From Centroberyx gerrardi (Eukaryota > Chordata > Actinopteri > Beryciformes > Berycidae), in contig NC_136003.1 of the NCBI RefSeq assembly GCF_048128805.1, positions 23,402,840 through 23,466,839 of the forward strand: DNA of 64,000 bases. Direction: 5' to 3'. The number at the start of each line of letters is the position of its first letter. Positions within the stretch are counted from its first letter, which is position 1. The notes beneath the pieces were generated by a model. It searched no databases. It saw only the letters and a program-made list of their open reading frames with translations, and was not told the origin of the DNA. Below are positions 1-12,600 of this stretch, piece after piece. The position numbers and the translations under genes are program-made.

Positions 1-852
1 TGTCATGAAGCAAAAGCTTACACGCTACCAGTGTATTTCTCTAAGTAGTCACTACTAAGCTTGTTATGTTTTAGTGTTGTAATAATCCATGCACGCTAAT
101 TCTTTCTACCCCATCTGGATTTACAGCTTCAAATCGCAGGTTGTTATTAAGATTTATTTTTATTGCTCAAGGTGAGAGTTTCTAGATTATTATTATTATT
201 ATCATAGATTAATGAGTTGATGTTAATTGTCAAATTTTCCTCTCTGATATGCACAGTTGGGTAAATTATTGGGTATTGTAAGATGCACTGAATGTAATTC
301 TATGATGTCATGGATTAGTTATGCAGGAAAACACCCTGGGGTGCCATGAACACTAGAGGGAGACAGGCTCCATGATGTCAGCCTCACTGCGCCATGTGCT
401 GCTCTATTTTGACAGCCTTTGTTATGTGCATTTGTGTTATCTCACTCTCAGTAATGTGCTTTATTGTTTGAAAGGGGACCAGTGGAATCACATGAATTCT
501 GCAACACTAGAGTGCAGCTTTTATTTGTCAAAATGGACTAATTCATGTATTGTACAAGTGCAAAATTAGGGTTTTTAATTTTCTTGTAGTAGCTGAACCA
601 ATTACATGAGGCTATTTTTACAGTCTTTGTTCTATTGCATTAAGCTCAGTGGGAAACTGCATCTTCCCCACTTCAAACAGCAGAGAATTCATCTTTTTTC
701 CCTCCCTCGGGCAGTGATGAAATTGAATGGAAACGTGACTGAGAATAAACACAAAACGTGACCACGTGGCGCTTTTGTGCTGCTCTGTCATCAGTAAGAT
801 AGGAGAGGGGGTCCCTCTGGTGGTGGTACACAGTTTCATGTGGGCTTTGCAG
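1..852 (+). other. ttyh3: ttyh3 intron (5' part outside window)
   Basis: This AT-rich noncoding sequence lies upstream of the first ttyh3 exon in the window and ends with an AG acceptor at 851-852 after a short pyrimidine-rich stretch. It is read as intron because the first visible exon opens in mid-codon. I see no other exon or RNA gene in it. Confidence 0.6.
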
Positions 853-3800
853 GAGCGAGGAGGACAGTGAGGATGAGTCTCTGAGCCACGGAGGCAGGCA
901 GAACCAAGACAACCTGTACCGGGTCCACATGCCCAGCCTGTACAGCTGCGGCAGCAGCTACGGCAGCGAGACCAGCATCCCTGCTGCCGCCCACACCGTC
1001 AGCAACGCACCCGTCACAGAGTACATGTAAGTGACAACAGGTTCAAACTACTGTAAATTTGTGTAGAGAGCAGCAGTAGGTGAAAGACTAAGTGCTAGAT
1101 GATGTGTTTTCTCAGCGTTGTCTGGGTTGAGCTTTGAGGCTGTAGAGCAGGCAGTAGCTTGAGGAATATGAGATACCTCATGTACTCAGGCCAGAGTTTA
1201 AGAGTCCCCCGAGAGGAGCTCAGCTCTCCCATAGAAAGTCAAGTGGTGGCCGGCAGATGCAGCTGTTGCTCTCCAGCTGTGGTGCCTTTGAAACCCAAGG
1301 CCACAAGCCTTATGAATGAAGCTCAGGATTAGGAAAACTGGGGGAGGGGATGAATCTGACTGGTTCTCCTGGACTGGGCTAGCATGGAATGTAAGGCCTT
1401 GGTATGCTGAGAACTGTGACTTGGCGTGTTACATGTATGTGTTTAATATCTGTAAAGCAGTGTGTGGGTGTATGTGCTTATGTAGCTTATCTTGTTACAG
1501 TATGTATTGTTTAATATCTGTAAAGCAATGTGTGGATGTATGTACTTATATAGCTTGCAGCTTTAGATGAATGAGAGGAAGGGTTTGTGCGGTTCTTTCC
1601 TTGCCATCTTCTGACGTTGCAGTGTGTGTGTTTTGCTCCGCAGGGCTCAGAACGCCAACTTCCAGAACCCGCGCTGTGAAAACACGCCTCTGATAGGACG
1701 AGAGTCTCCTCCCCCTTCGGTAAGTGTAGCGCTCCCTGGAAAAACACTCTTGAGCCACAGGCCGCCTCTGGGTCACTTGGCAGCCTTTTGTGAGGGAAGG
1801 ATTGTAACAACATAGAGCCCTGTATTCTGCATCACTGTACCCCACAAGAAAAATGTTGAATCCCAATGGGTTTTCTCAGTTTGTATTCTTTATTCCATGT
1901 AAAATCGCTACACAACCTTCGTTTCAGAGGGATCGGTTAGCATTAACTCAGATGTGCACCTTAATCAGTGTCTTCTGTGTCAGTTGACCTTGATATTTTG
2001 ATTTTTAAAATTGTATATTATAGGGAAATTTATACATCAGAGCCATAGAAACATGAATTTAGAAACAAATGAACTTCACAATACAGCAGAGACTGATTCA
2101 GAATGAATGGCAGGCCTGTAGCAGTGAAGTGTGTACCACCACCATAGTACCGTTGGGCAGAAAGATGGCCAGTGAGTACAGTGACTGTCCTTTAGCTGGA
2201 AAACCAGGTTCAAGCAAGCATCCGCCCTGCTGAAGTGTCCTTGAGCAAGACACTGAATCCCTGCCAGGTGTTTTCTCTGTAGCTGAGCCTGACCTCTGAC
2301 CTGGAAAATAATAGATTCCAGCAAGACCCGCAGTACTGAGAACATGTGACATCTGAGAATAATACATCTAAAAGCCTATATACATAAGCACATCAAAATC
2401 AACTTGACCTCTGACCTCTCTGTGGAGGAGGGGGCAAGACAAAAACTAATTTCCCTATGGGGATCAGTAAAGTGTCACATTGTACCAGTACATTGTAGCT
2501 CATCTGTGATGGCAGTGTTTTGCCTGATGTAAGTCGACACAGTAGAAACATTTCCGTAATTGTTGCAAGGCTGCGTGTTGGCAGCCAACCTCAATCATCC
2601 CATCCTGCCCCCCCCCCCCCCCCCTGCCCCGCCCGAACCTCTTCCAGAGACTCCCGCCCCGTCCTGGTGTCTGTGTGTCTGCCTGGACCTAGACGCTGCT
2701 CTGTGCATCTTCTCTATACTCTTTCTCTTGTCGTTGTTGTCTTTTCTGCGAATCCACACAGTTGTATTTGACTGCCACGGACAGTAACAGCCGTCACAGC
2801 TGGCAGTTAAAGCCCTCGGAGAGTTCAAGATCGTTTTGGTAACCTCGTCTGCTATGCTAACAGGTACAAAACATGCCCCCCTCCTCCACTTGCTGGCCTG
2901 TTCCCCCTCCTGTACCGCTCTCCCCAGACCCAGCTCTACTCACCCACTCATCCACGTCCAACCAGAGTTGCCGGACCTCCCACTCCCCCTCTGTCTTGAC
3001 TCTTGCTAAGTGTGCCACCTGACCTCTCACCTGGTGTGTGTTCCCTGTGGCCCCAGGCTGCATGTTTCCCTCCACCCCCCCTCCCTCCCCCCACCTCCTC
3101 GCACCGCAGCTCTATTGGGAGGAACATGTGAAGCTGTAAATCTGCCCTGAGGCTGACCATGACCAATGAGCAAGCAACAATTCAACGTCGGGTTGAGAAG
3201 CCCTGGTGTTGAACCTTCTCAGTGATCATGTGGATTTTCTTTGTCTTGATTGTTGGTTTTGAGGGTGAACTCACTGGGGACTGAAAGAGTGAAACATAAC
3301 GTACATTTAAAAGCCTTTGGGATTCAGTTACTGGGTTTTGTGCACAGAGGAAGACTTCCACTGCCAGCTATTCGGTTGTTGGCAATGCCTCATTAGTTGT
3401 CATTTAGCCAGTTTAATACAGTAAGTAGGTTAAGTAATTATTCTAGAGGCTATTTTCAGTTCTGTGTGTCTTTGTACCTTCTCATAGTTCCCGATGGTGT
3501 TACATTGGCATCACGATGGAGCAAAGATTTTTTTGCCATTACAGTGGAAGTTATATGGCAACAACAATACAGTGTCAAAGGAATAGGAACTTGAGCCTGC
3601 TCAGTGTTTTATTATCTCATAGAGTCTATAAATTCACACCTTTTCAAAATGAATACATGGTGCTATACAAAGATAAGCCGTCCAGATTCAGCATGTATTT
3701 CACTCGATTAAAAATGCTATCTCTGGTAAACGTCTAATACACATCCATTCCTTGACGCCCAAGGTAAGTCATGGTGTTTCATAGAGCTCGTCCTGGTGCC

Positions 3801-4765
3801 GATGCTCAGCGTTCACATCCTCAACAGGCGGTCCAAATGGCTCTGAAGGGTGACCACAACCCCAAAAATCATATCTTTTTAAAAAAAATAAAAAACAGTG
3901 ACTTTGAGTCAAAGTAGCGTTTATTTCCACAGCAGTTAGAAGTGCAACCTTTTTGTGCTTGCATTGCTTGTATTACAGTGTGCATGGGTGCATCCTAAAC
4001 AGGCATGAATGATTGGCCCTGCCATCGTGCATGAAGGTTGCACACCACACAGTGAAATATCCATCACTAGAATCAATGTGTATTTGTAGAATTCCTTTTT
4101 ATTCTGAAGTCCTGATGGTGTCAAAGTGTCATATAGCTGTTGCTGTGATGTTCTTTCTTTGCTTGAATCACTTTAAGGTCTCTATAGATACCTGCACTTT
4201 GGAGTAAACCATGTAACTGGTTTTAAAGGTAATCTGTGTAGGATTTTCTCTAATCTGTTAAATGAATTGTGGTGAAAACCATTAGCACGGTGTTGTGTAG
4301 CGCTGTGATCTGCGTTCTCTCTGTATATTTTCACTATGTTCCCCTCCTGCTGCTTTTGATGTATTATTCACCATTCGTCCAGAAGGGTTTTCTTCTTATT
4401 TCACTTCTTAATTCACAAGTCTGAAATTGAGACTAACAAAAGCATGAAGCTTTGAAACTGCTGTTTGCAATTGCAGCAGTTATATTTTAGCAGTCTTGGA
4501 AATATCTCATTTAATTTCAATCATATATTAATGAGAAAATCCTACATGGAGTGTGTTTTAAAGTGTATTTGTGTGGAAAAAGAAAAGGGTACTTCTCCCT
4601 TTTTTATACCACATCTAATTCAATTGTTAAAATACTTGAAAAGGTATAGAACGAGAGGGATCCTGATCCTTCATTTTCCATTTCTCTGTGCAGTACACCT
4701 CCAGCATGAGGGCCAAGTACCTGGCCAACAGCCGACCAGATCCCAACAACCCTCCAGCCCACTAG
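853..4765 (+). CDS. ttyh3: Tweety family member 3 (ttyh3), C-terminal exons only
   Basis: Three terminal coding exons are visible: 853-1026, 1644-1719 and 4694-4765, with the stop at 4763-4765. Phases agree: the first exon begins with the last base of a codon and ends with two bases (AT), the next completes that codon and ends in phase 0, and the last starts at TAC. The joined tail includes the acidic segment EEDSEDES, then MPSLYSCGSSYGSETS, FQNPRCENTPLIGRESPPPS and YTSSMRAKYLA, ending NPPAH. The LIGR-SPPP-YTSSMRAKYLA end is what I recall for TTYH3. The family are multipass plasma-membrane proteins described as anion-channel related, and this segment is the cytosolic tail. The membrane domain lies upstream of the window. 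The neighbouring lfng supports the call because TTYH3 and LFNG are close together on human 7p22. TTYH1 or TTYH2 is the alternative. Confidence 0.85.
1428..1557 (+). repeat. 66-bp tandem duplication in ttyh3 intron
   Basis: Two diverged copies start at 1428 and 1494. Each begins GTTACA and contains TTTAATATCTGTAAAGCA, then GTGTATGT, and ends TAGCTT. It lies in the short intron between the second-last and third-last ttyh3 exons. Confidence 0.8.
2090..2480 (+). repeat. Degenerate interspersed repeat
   Basis: The segment contains a TGTCCTTGAGCAAGACACTGAAT block and ends with AATTTCCCTATGGGGATCAGTAAAGT. Both are variants of sequences I recall from abundant fish retroelement tails. No target-site duplication was found. 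The family is not assigned. Confidence 0.45.
2608..2624 (+). repeat. C homopolymer
   Basis: Seventeen uninterrupted C residues lie in the last ttyh3 intron. The length may be unreliable in assembly. Confidence 0.9.
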
Positions 4766-5479
4766 GCGACACTGGACTCGTCCCGTCTTCAGCACTGACC
4801 GACCGCTGGAGCCTCTTCCTCCCCAGTGATAATTCATTCAGTCAGCTTCTCCCATCGATGGTTTCCCACCCATCCACCTCTGCCCTCTGCCTCCCTCTCT
4901 ACCACCGGCTTACTCCCTCACCTTCAAATGGGAAAACCAAATGTTTCATCAGGATCAAGGATCATCAAGTCCATCAAATCTCATTCAGAGTAACGTGTGC
5001 AAATACCTTTCTTTTTTATCATTGTCAGACACTTCTTGGGTCTCCTTAGTTTTAATTTTTTGTTATAATGTCTACAATCTAAGGCTGATGTTTACCACTG
5101 CATAGATCATTCCTGGTGCTGGTAATTCAGTGAAAGGACTCAAGAATTATTTGCTGTAATGTTCTAACTCAGACGTGATGGAGCCTGGACTGACTTTCAG
5201 ACCCTTTTATTGTTTCACTTTGTGTTTTATGTTTGTTTGTTTTTTTTCTCCCCCAAAATCTGTTTCAGTGTTTTTTTTTTTGCACATTAATGCATCATGG
5301 CGTTTACGGTATCCCATCTAATCGAGGCATTGCTGTGATGAGGACTCTGGAAGTGCTCATTGACTGATTACTACTGGTTGTTGTTTTGTTAAATATTCTG
5401 TAAAGTACTGTACTGCACACTCTCATTACTGTAGGAGAGAGAGAAATGCCTTATACACAAATTTAGAAGCAATCCGCTG

Positions 5480-5516
5480 CCCCCCCCCCCTTTACACACA
5501 CACACACACACACACA
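5480..5516 (+). repeat. C run and (AC)n microsatellite
   Basis: Eleven C residues (5480-5490) are followed by (AC)n at 5494-5516, within the predicted ttyh3 3' UTR. Confidence 0.9.
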
Positions 5517-7471
5517 ATGAAGACACAGTTCCTCACAGAATATAGTCAGTGGAATACAGTCCACAATTTGAACCTCCAGGTAGACGACACAGTTCGTCTA
5601 GTTGTATAGTAGATTTTCGACAGTGTGGCATCTCAGTTCCTCGTGTATTCTTTCTGCATGGGGGACTTGCAACCCAAACCTGCTACATTAAAGTCATCCA
5701 TTGCGATTTGGGTCATTATCCAGGTAATGTCGACATATCATTACATGTGCACAGCAAGCTTAGACTACTTTGACATTGGCTTGTTATTGCATTTTGTCTT
5801 AAATCTGATCGTGTCTGGGACCAGCAATCCTGCAGCATTGCACACATCTGTGTACAGATCTGTAATCGGAAAAGCCTAGAATCTTTTTCTTCTTGGGATA
5901 CAGGTCCTTGTTTCCTGTGGCTTTTTATTTTGTTTTTGTTTGTTTTTTTTACAATGGATTGAGAAAGCCACTATTCCACGTCGGTGACTGTAACACATTT
6001 TGAACCGAAGACTGCTGTGAAGCTGTGAACTCGATCAACATTCAGGCGCACGCTCTCGGACAATTTGATATGGACAAAGATGAGCTGCATGACAGGATCG
6101 CAGTTGTCTGACTGATGAGAAACCTCTCAGCAGGACAGTGATTTTCATCAAAACAATTGAAAAACCGCACTGAGTTTGTCACGGAAGAGAAGTTTTTATA
6201 CTACTGGAAGCACAGACTTTTCTACAGCCCAATGAAGACAGGACAGAGGAGCGCATCATGTTGTCGTCCGCGACATTGTTCGAGACTCTCTTGACTCTCT
6301 GCTTGTTGTGTCCATGTTCCTGTTTATCAAGTGGTCACTGTGTCTGTTTGCCGGCCTCGTGTTCCTCGGCGGGCCTGGGAAGTGTCCCGCACCCCGCTGG
6401 ACGCTCTCCGCCTGCCATTGATCTTCTCTACTGAATTCAATGATCTAGAGAGGTAGAAATACTCTCACTGAATCTCACTGAATGTCGCTGTGTGGGCCGC
6501 TTACATCTGTCTTTCCCAGCAGGAGTCTTAATGCGAGCTTGATTTGTTATCTGAAATTATGCATGTCACAGCTTCTAAGAGAATTTCAAAGAGAAACCTT
6601 ATGCACTGGCAATGAAGTGTCTCAACAAATGTGTTTTAGCATTTAGAACAAAAAGATAAGTTCAACGAGAGAAGATGCTTGGAAGGGAGTGTGATCGGCG
6701 TTCACTTTAGCCACTCCTCTCTCTCTAGTCATATGTTGGGCTAATTCCCCTCCTGAAGCATGACGATCCTTCAAATGTGGAGTGAAATGTTTGTACTACT
6801 GCTGCTTCAACTCGCTTCTCCTAGTTGTGCATTGTGATCAGTACAAGAGGCGTTTCTTGAGACTGTGCCATCGACTTAAGCACAACCCCTTTTACTATCT
6901 TAATATCTTTTTAAATGTCTTTACTTAGGCCTGTTTGTAAAGTTCACAGCCCTTGGTTGCCTGTGCAATCAAATGACAAAATGAGCCTGACTTTTTGAGA
7001 TGATACTCATTTACGCTCTGTAAAACATTGTTTATTATACTGATGCAATCTTACTGTTTTTGAGTAGTAGTCATATTCTCTTTGTTAATTGTTATGCAAG
7101 GCTGTTGTACAGAATATACACATTTGCAAAATGAAGAAAAAAAGTTGGTGAAATTGACATTTCCTTTTTTAATTTCATTTTAAGCAATCTTATTTCCCAT
7201 CATTTTTAAACATACTTTTGTTCCTTTGATTTGCTTATAGGTTTTTTTATTGCATTTTTAGAATCTGTAGCAAGCACAATGTATTGTTTCATTCATGTGA
7301 ATACGGTAAATAGATTTAATTTTTCATTGATTTTTTTGTTTTGTTTCTGGAAAATGATCACTGTAGATTTAATCTTTGTTTTTGTTTTTTTTATATATAA
7401 TTTTTTGCGATCACTAAAATGTGTACGTGTAAAACCTGTGGTTATATTGAGCTTGAATGCCGTGTTTTGAA

Positions 7472-7477
7472 ATTAAA
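7472..7477 (+). promoter_or_regulatory. ttyh3: Poly(A) signal ATTAAA for ttyh3
   Basis: This is a common variant hexamer at the end of a T-rich 3' UTR, with TGTAGTG and T-rich sequence downstream. It is the best-placed signal after the stop. AATAAA motifs also occur further downstream (for example near 8380 and 8470), so longer transcripts are possible. Confidence 0.5.
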
Positions 7478-7495
7478 CAAATCTTAACTGTAGTG

Positions 7496-8969
7496 CGCTG
7501 GCTTCTTTTGAATTCTTAAGTTTAGATTACTAATTATTGGGACAAATATTTCAAAATCTTTCATCTTGAAAAGTCGATGGATGCCTGCCCTGCCATCCAC
7601 TAGGTAGCAGCATTACTTCACTGCCTTGCACAGCCAGCACCATTGTTACCCCCATATCACTAGAAAAAGATTGGTTCTTTTTCTATTAGGTTGATGGTAT
7701 TTTAATGGATTTTAATGTTGCCATTACCAACAGCATTACTGCTAGAGAGGATGTATAGTTGCCATTTATTTCTGTCTGATGCAGTGTGCTGTTGCTCTCT
7801 CTATACTGCTGTGACAGACTGGCTTGGATGCATGGATCCCTTATGACTGGAGGAGAAAGGCAGTTTTGTGTGTTGTGACCCCTCTGGGCAGACAGCAGGC
7901 GAGAGGTCAGTGTCACCACCGGGCCACCAGTCTGGTTTTGTCGGCTTCCTGTGGCCCGCCGGCCAGCTGCTATCGCCCAGAGGCCGACTGGCTTCTCATG
8001 CGGAAGTTGAAAGGGTGAAATGGAAAATGAAAGAAGATGGAGAGAGAGCGGACCTGCTTCTTTATCATAAGCACATATGTGCGTAGTACATATATACTGA
8101 AGAGCTTCAACCACACTATTTTTAATCAAGTTAAAGGTGAATACCACTGAATTTCACTTTTGAATCAACCAACTTTCCATGGTCAAATTTGGTCTGTTAG
8201 TGTTTCAGTGAACTTTCACCCTTGTCTCCCATAGAAAGAACAAAGGGATAAGAGTTTGAGATAATATGTCATATTATTGGTACAACATATCAATACTGTA
8301 TTATGTGTTTTATTGTTCCTGGTTATGACTACTACAACACACGCATTCAAAATGTTGTGTTGCATATAAAAAAGTACAAATAAAGAAACTGGTCTGTATC
8401 CTATTGAGAAAAATGTTCTCATTTAATTAATTTTGCATCAACTACTTAAACTATGTGAATGTCTTTTAAGAATAAACTTATAGGATTAATCAAATGGGGT
8501 TTTTTTCCAAACTGTGCTGTGCTCAGCTCTCTTAATTAGTATCCATGCCTTGTTATAATTTGTATGTGTCTCTAGGCAGCAGCACGGTTGCAATCAAAAA
8601 TATTTTGTCCTCTTATTGCACCGTTTGGCAATAAAGGCAATCCTCTTTTCTGTCTCTAGAGAAATGAATATAAGGATTACATCATCTCCCGGGTCCCCTG
8701 CTGTTTATTGTCGTGGTCCAACTAAACTAACCAGTAAACAAAATAAAAAGCATCACGGAGGCGGCCAGGTTTTTTACAACCCGACTTGTACAGAGAGAAA
8801 AGGTGCAAATGAAATTTCACACGGTCTTACTGTTGAGGAAATTGAATTACTCTGCTCGTTGCTGGACTGGAGGAATGCATTACTAATGCTTTGAGGTGAA
8901 GAGCTGAATGGAGGGGGGCGGGTGCTTGCGCCCTCTGACCCCCCCTCTCACCCCCCCGCTCCCCAACAG
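7496..8969. other. Noncoding stretch downstream of ttyh3
   Basis: This is AT-rich sequence with a small foldback element at 8131-8223. Open frames of up to 153 codons (minus strand, 7686-8147) have no recognisable domain. The last part is the C-rich tract leading to the candidate acceptor at 8968-8969. Confidence 0.5.
8131..8223 (+). mobile_element. Small foldback (MITE-like) element
   Basis: The left end TTAAAGGTGAATACCACTGA and the right end TTCAGTGAACTTTCACCCTT are imperfect inverted repeats of about 22 bp. Matching blocks are GGTGAA and ACTGAA. The unit is about 93 bp and non-coding. The superfamily is not assigned. Confidence 0.4.
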
Positions 8970-9093
8970 ACACTTCCTGAGTCTGGCCGGGCCCGCTGCC
9001 AGGTGGAAGTACCACGGCTCTCCTCCTAACCCGGCCCGTCTCCTCCGTGCCAAGCAGCTGCGTGACAGTCAGGAGACGCTCCAGTCCATATGA
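8970..9093 (+). CDS. Candidate alternative terminal exon of ttyh3 (unproven)
   Basis: A strong-looking acceptor (a C/T-rich tract ending CCCCAACAG at 8969) opens a GC-rich frame of 40 codons ending in TGA at 9091-9093, with AATAAA at 9324-9329. The frame needs a preceding exon that leaves two bases. The ttyh3 exon 853-1026 does so, and exon 1644-1719 does not. Its tail, GSPPNPARLLRAKQL, loosely resembles the normal ttyh3 tail ESPPPSYTSSMRAKYL: SPP, then RAK followed by one residue and L. It could therefore be a mutually exclusive C-terminus, the last exon of an unrecognised gene, or chance. No domain is recognised. Confidence 0.3.
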
Positions 9094-9323
9094 GAGATTT
9101 AAAGCTGCGCCAGGCAACACTTTGATGTAACACTACACCCGTCTTACACCAGTCTGAATCACAGAGCAGGGCTGCAGCAGAGCAGAGCGGCCCGACCCCG
9201 CTAACTGTGACCCTGTAGATTCATCCTATTTGCCCACATGAAATTCTGGTGTCGGGTACGGACACAGGGACTGACGAATCAACATTATTTTGCCTCTCGT
9301 CCCTTTGGTGTCTGGTATAAAAC

Positions 9324-9329
9324 AATAAA
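9324..9329 (+). promoter_or_regulatory. AATAAA downstream of the candidate exon
   Basis: This consensus poly(A) hexamer lies about 230 bp after the stop of the candidate terminal exon at 8970-9093. It is relevant only if that exon is real. Confidence 0.3.
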
Positions 9330-9349
9330 CATAAGCATGCTGTGTGCAA

Positions 9350-9478
9350 TCTAGATAGATAGATAGATAGATAGTTTATCTGTTTATTATTAGGATCCCC
9401 ATTAGCTGTTCATGATGCAACAGCTACTTCCGGGGCTCCACACAAAACATGAAAAAAAGACATAAAACTTAACGATAT

Positions 9479-9538
<60 letters not shown>

Positions 9539-9680
9539 GAACTTTATTTCCCAAAGGGAAATTCAAATTATTACAGCAGCAAGATACTTAAGACACCACA
9601 CATATAGACAGGACAAAGCACAAATCCAAATACATAAGAAAAATTAGAAGAATAAATAATAAATGCAGATACAAAATAAA
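9350..9680. repeat. GATA microsatellites with retroelement-tail fragments
   Basis: Short (GATA)n at 9352-9374 and a longer run at 9480-9537 flank and adjoin two fragments: GGATCCCCATTAGCTG (about 9393) and AACTTTATTTCCCAAAGGGA (about 9540). Both resemble 3' tails of abundant fish non-LTR elements. The families are not assigned. Confidence 0.6.
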
Positions 9681-12600
9681 CTACGTACGTATGCATGACA
9701 TACATATGCAAATGTAGCCTAGCCTAGCCATATGTTACATTTGTAACAAGTGTGTGTGTGCGAGTGCTTTCCTGTTTAGTCAAAGTGACATGTAGTGCAT
9801 GAGAAGCGTTGTCTAATATTGACGAAATGTCCTCACTTACATCACGTTACATGATTTCTGGGCACTGAAGTTAAACTTTTTCATCACTTGCTGCCATCTG
9901 GGGCCTCCAGTGTGAGAAGTTGCCTAGTGCAGCTTGTTCCTACTATGACTTGGGTTCACTGCTCTGGTGATACTGTTCACCGCTCCTTTCTGCACATGTG
10001 CACCGCTACCTTGTCATCCTGGGACAGAGGAGGAGTGAACAGTGGATGTCATGTCTTTGTTTCCTGGTTCTGTGGGGAATCCTGCCAGAAGACGCATTGT
10101 GCCGCCATGCTCCTGGAGGGGAATGGGAGTCAAGGAGACGGAGGAAACGGGGTGCGTCGCTTGTCTCCTTTGTGGCGAGGCTCAAAGGAGAGGCAGCTGT
10201 ATCCTGGGTGTCGGTGCGCACGTTATTCACACCTCAGCTCCTCCTTTGTGTGCGCGTCGCCCCGGACCGGTCAGAGGGAGTGAAGGATTTATGGAGCTGT
10301 CCGGCCGGCCCTGCCCTCACCTTTTTTACTCCTTCGCCGTGTGGAAAACCAGCTCAGAACAAGCCTCCGCGTTTAGTTTCACGGCACTTAACTTCTGTCC
10401 AAATCCCCTCCTCCCTCTCACTGGGAAGCTTCAGGCCCTTCTCTCCCTCTCTCTCTGTTCGGAGACTTTTTCCATCTGTCCAAAGCACATCCCTTCATTT
10501 CCTGCTCTTTGAAGGTCATCTGCAGTCTTCTCCTTTGTGTCATGGTGCAGCGGCTCACCACCACCTCCACAGTGAACCACATGAGAGATTTAACCGCATT
10601 ATCTCAGCGCACTGCCGGGACGTTGATGTTTCCATGTTACCAACGTCACAGCAACTGCCAAAAACAGAAGGAACGGAGACAGTTGAGGTCGTTTGTATCC
10701 AGACACAGCCAAGATGTCTTTTTAGTGGTATTGCTAAAATATTATAAGGGCTATCCAAAGCTTTTATGTGTCTCCTCAAGCTAATTTCAGTCCGTTGTGC
10801 TTTTGCACCAACTGTGTGGATTATGTATCCCACAAAATCCTTACGATGCAACTGTGTCAGTGTCGTATAAGTGATAAAACCTAAAATCCCTTTGCTGACA
10901 GGTGGCTGAAAAAAGTTTTGCTCATAATTACAGCGATGTCAGGCCGCTGCCTCGGGTCGTACCTGGCTGGTGCGAGGCCAGAGAAAGTTCCACCAACTGA
11001 CTTCATTTGCATCCTGCTTTGCATTTACGCAGAACAGCGATGACTCAGTTATGTTTTTATGATTACCGTTACACACACAAACTGTATTCTGTTGTATTTG
11101 TAATCAATGTGAAACAGCTATAGTCAATTTGAGTCAAAATAGCACGTACTAAATGTCAGTGGTGTGTCAGGTTCAACCAGCAGCATTAATGTCAAGATCT
11201 TCTTTTATATTCAGTTGCTTCTGTTATTTCTCTTATTTTAAATGTTGCTGAAGTTAGTCAGTCTAATATTTGTCCCACCAGTTGATTTCCCCAATAAAAC
11301 ACCAACAACCAGCATAAGCAGGAGGATGAGGGGTGTAACACTTTAGGATTAAGATTTGCATATTTCACAATGAAGCTCGTGACACCAATCTCTGCTGTTA
11401 CATTTAGGCTAACTTAAGCTAACTTAATGCACCAGCACTTTCTAATGGGATGACTATCAGACAGCAGTAGGCATGCTTCAGTCAGACATGCAGAGCTGAC
11501 TTCACACATTAACTCATGTTTCGCAAGGACTCTCTTGTTTTAGCAATGGTCATATAAGATTTCATGTCACCAAAAAAATGGTCAGAGATGGGGAATTATT
11601 ATGATTAACTGAGCAAAATCCTTTCAGATCAGTAAAACTAACACAGTGGCTGAACTACAATATGAAGCCTGGCTGTTATTCACATTCCTCAAACACATTC
11701 ACTGCAAACTTGTTGCCATTAAAAAAAAAGTTAAAGAATAATATCCATAGAGTGGCCATTTTACATATAAAACATAGCTATACTCACTATTCACAAGAAC
11801 TAATTTGAGCTTTGTTTATCCCAAGATATAGAATTTCATAAAACATATCACAACTATGCTAGACACCGTTGGAGATAAATATAAAAATATAAAACTGACC
11901 AGAGAGATCCTGAAAAGTAAAGTTTTGTTTAGTCACTACAGGGACTGGCAGAGTTAAATGGGTTTTATTTTAGCAGGGCTGCAAGAAAACCGCTCTGTGT
12001 GAAAAGAACTGAGACAAATCAATAATTTAATACCCAGTTCCAACAGGGAAAAAAATCAATCGGGTCAACTTGAGCCAGGCTGGTCCTCCTTCAAAATCCT
12101 CTCACTCATACACTTAAAGACAATTCAAGTACTGGTAACTGTGAAGTTCAAGCTCCTCTATTGTTGGAATATGTGATACCTGGATTAACGTAAATTCCCA
12201 CTTCCTTAGCCCTTTGAGCACATGTTGAGGAGGATTAAGGCCTGTGCCAGTTGTTGTGCGGTCTCCCTGTGGGGCAAGGGGAATTGTCCCACCGCTCCTA
12301 ATCCTGCAGACAAAGCAGGCTGTTAATTGGAGACTGGCTGATATGGCAAGGAAAGTCATGATGACAACGTGCAAGTCGCCACCGTCTCTGTAATCCCCTG
12401 CACTCTGAGGAATGTTCCTCTCTGGCAGTTGCTCCGCTTTGGCGGCCGTCCATACGTCACCAGATTTGGGCTCGGTGTCAGGATTCACCGGCTCCGGCTA
12501 TCCTCCGACACCTCGCTTCCCTCTCCGGGGCTTTCCATGTCGCTGGCAGTTAGGCCGCTGTTTTGTTTTTGAGTAACAATCAAGCAAGTACAAATAGAGC

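Larger units (their letters stand above)
1720..4693 (+). other. ttyh3: Last ttyh3 intron
   Basis: The intron runs from the donor GTAAGT at 1720 to the acceptor CAG at 4691-4693. It holds an interspersed-repeat remnant (about 2090-2480), a 17-base C run (2608-2624) and a pyrimidine-rich zone at 2880-3110. I see no other supported gene. Confidence 0.7.
4766..7495 (+). other. ttyh3: ttyh3 3' UTR (predicted)
   Basis: About 2.7 kb of non-coding, T-rich sequence follows the ttyh3 stop with no convincing exon. It contains a C run and a CA microsatellite (5480-5516). The best candidate end is the ATTAAA at 7472-7477. The exact cleavage site is inferred. Confidence 0.6.

Noticed and set aside
3110-3139. 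Possible short alternative ttyh3 exon (LYWEEHVKL, stop) after a strong pyrimidine tract and CGCAG
   Set aside because: It is in phase with exon 1644-1719, but nine codons without homology, with no poly(A) signal seen by eye, are too weak. The tract is more simply a C-rich repeat zone.
7686-8147. 153-codon minus-strand frame
   Set aside because: No recognisable domain and composition typical of noncoding sequence. Opposite-strand frames are also open.
9998-10747. 249-codon open frame, the longest on the + strand
   Set aside because: It overlaps other long open frames in the same GC-richer patch, has no recognisable domain or splice context, and reads as low-complexity Ser/Pro/Leu sequence. 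Long open frames are expected where stop codons are depleted by GC.
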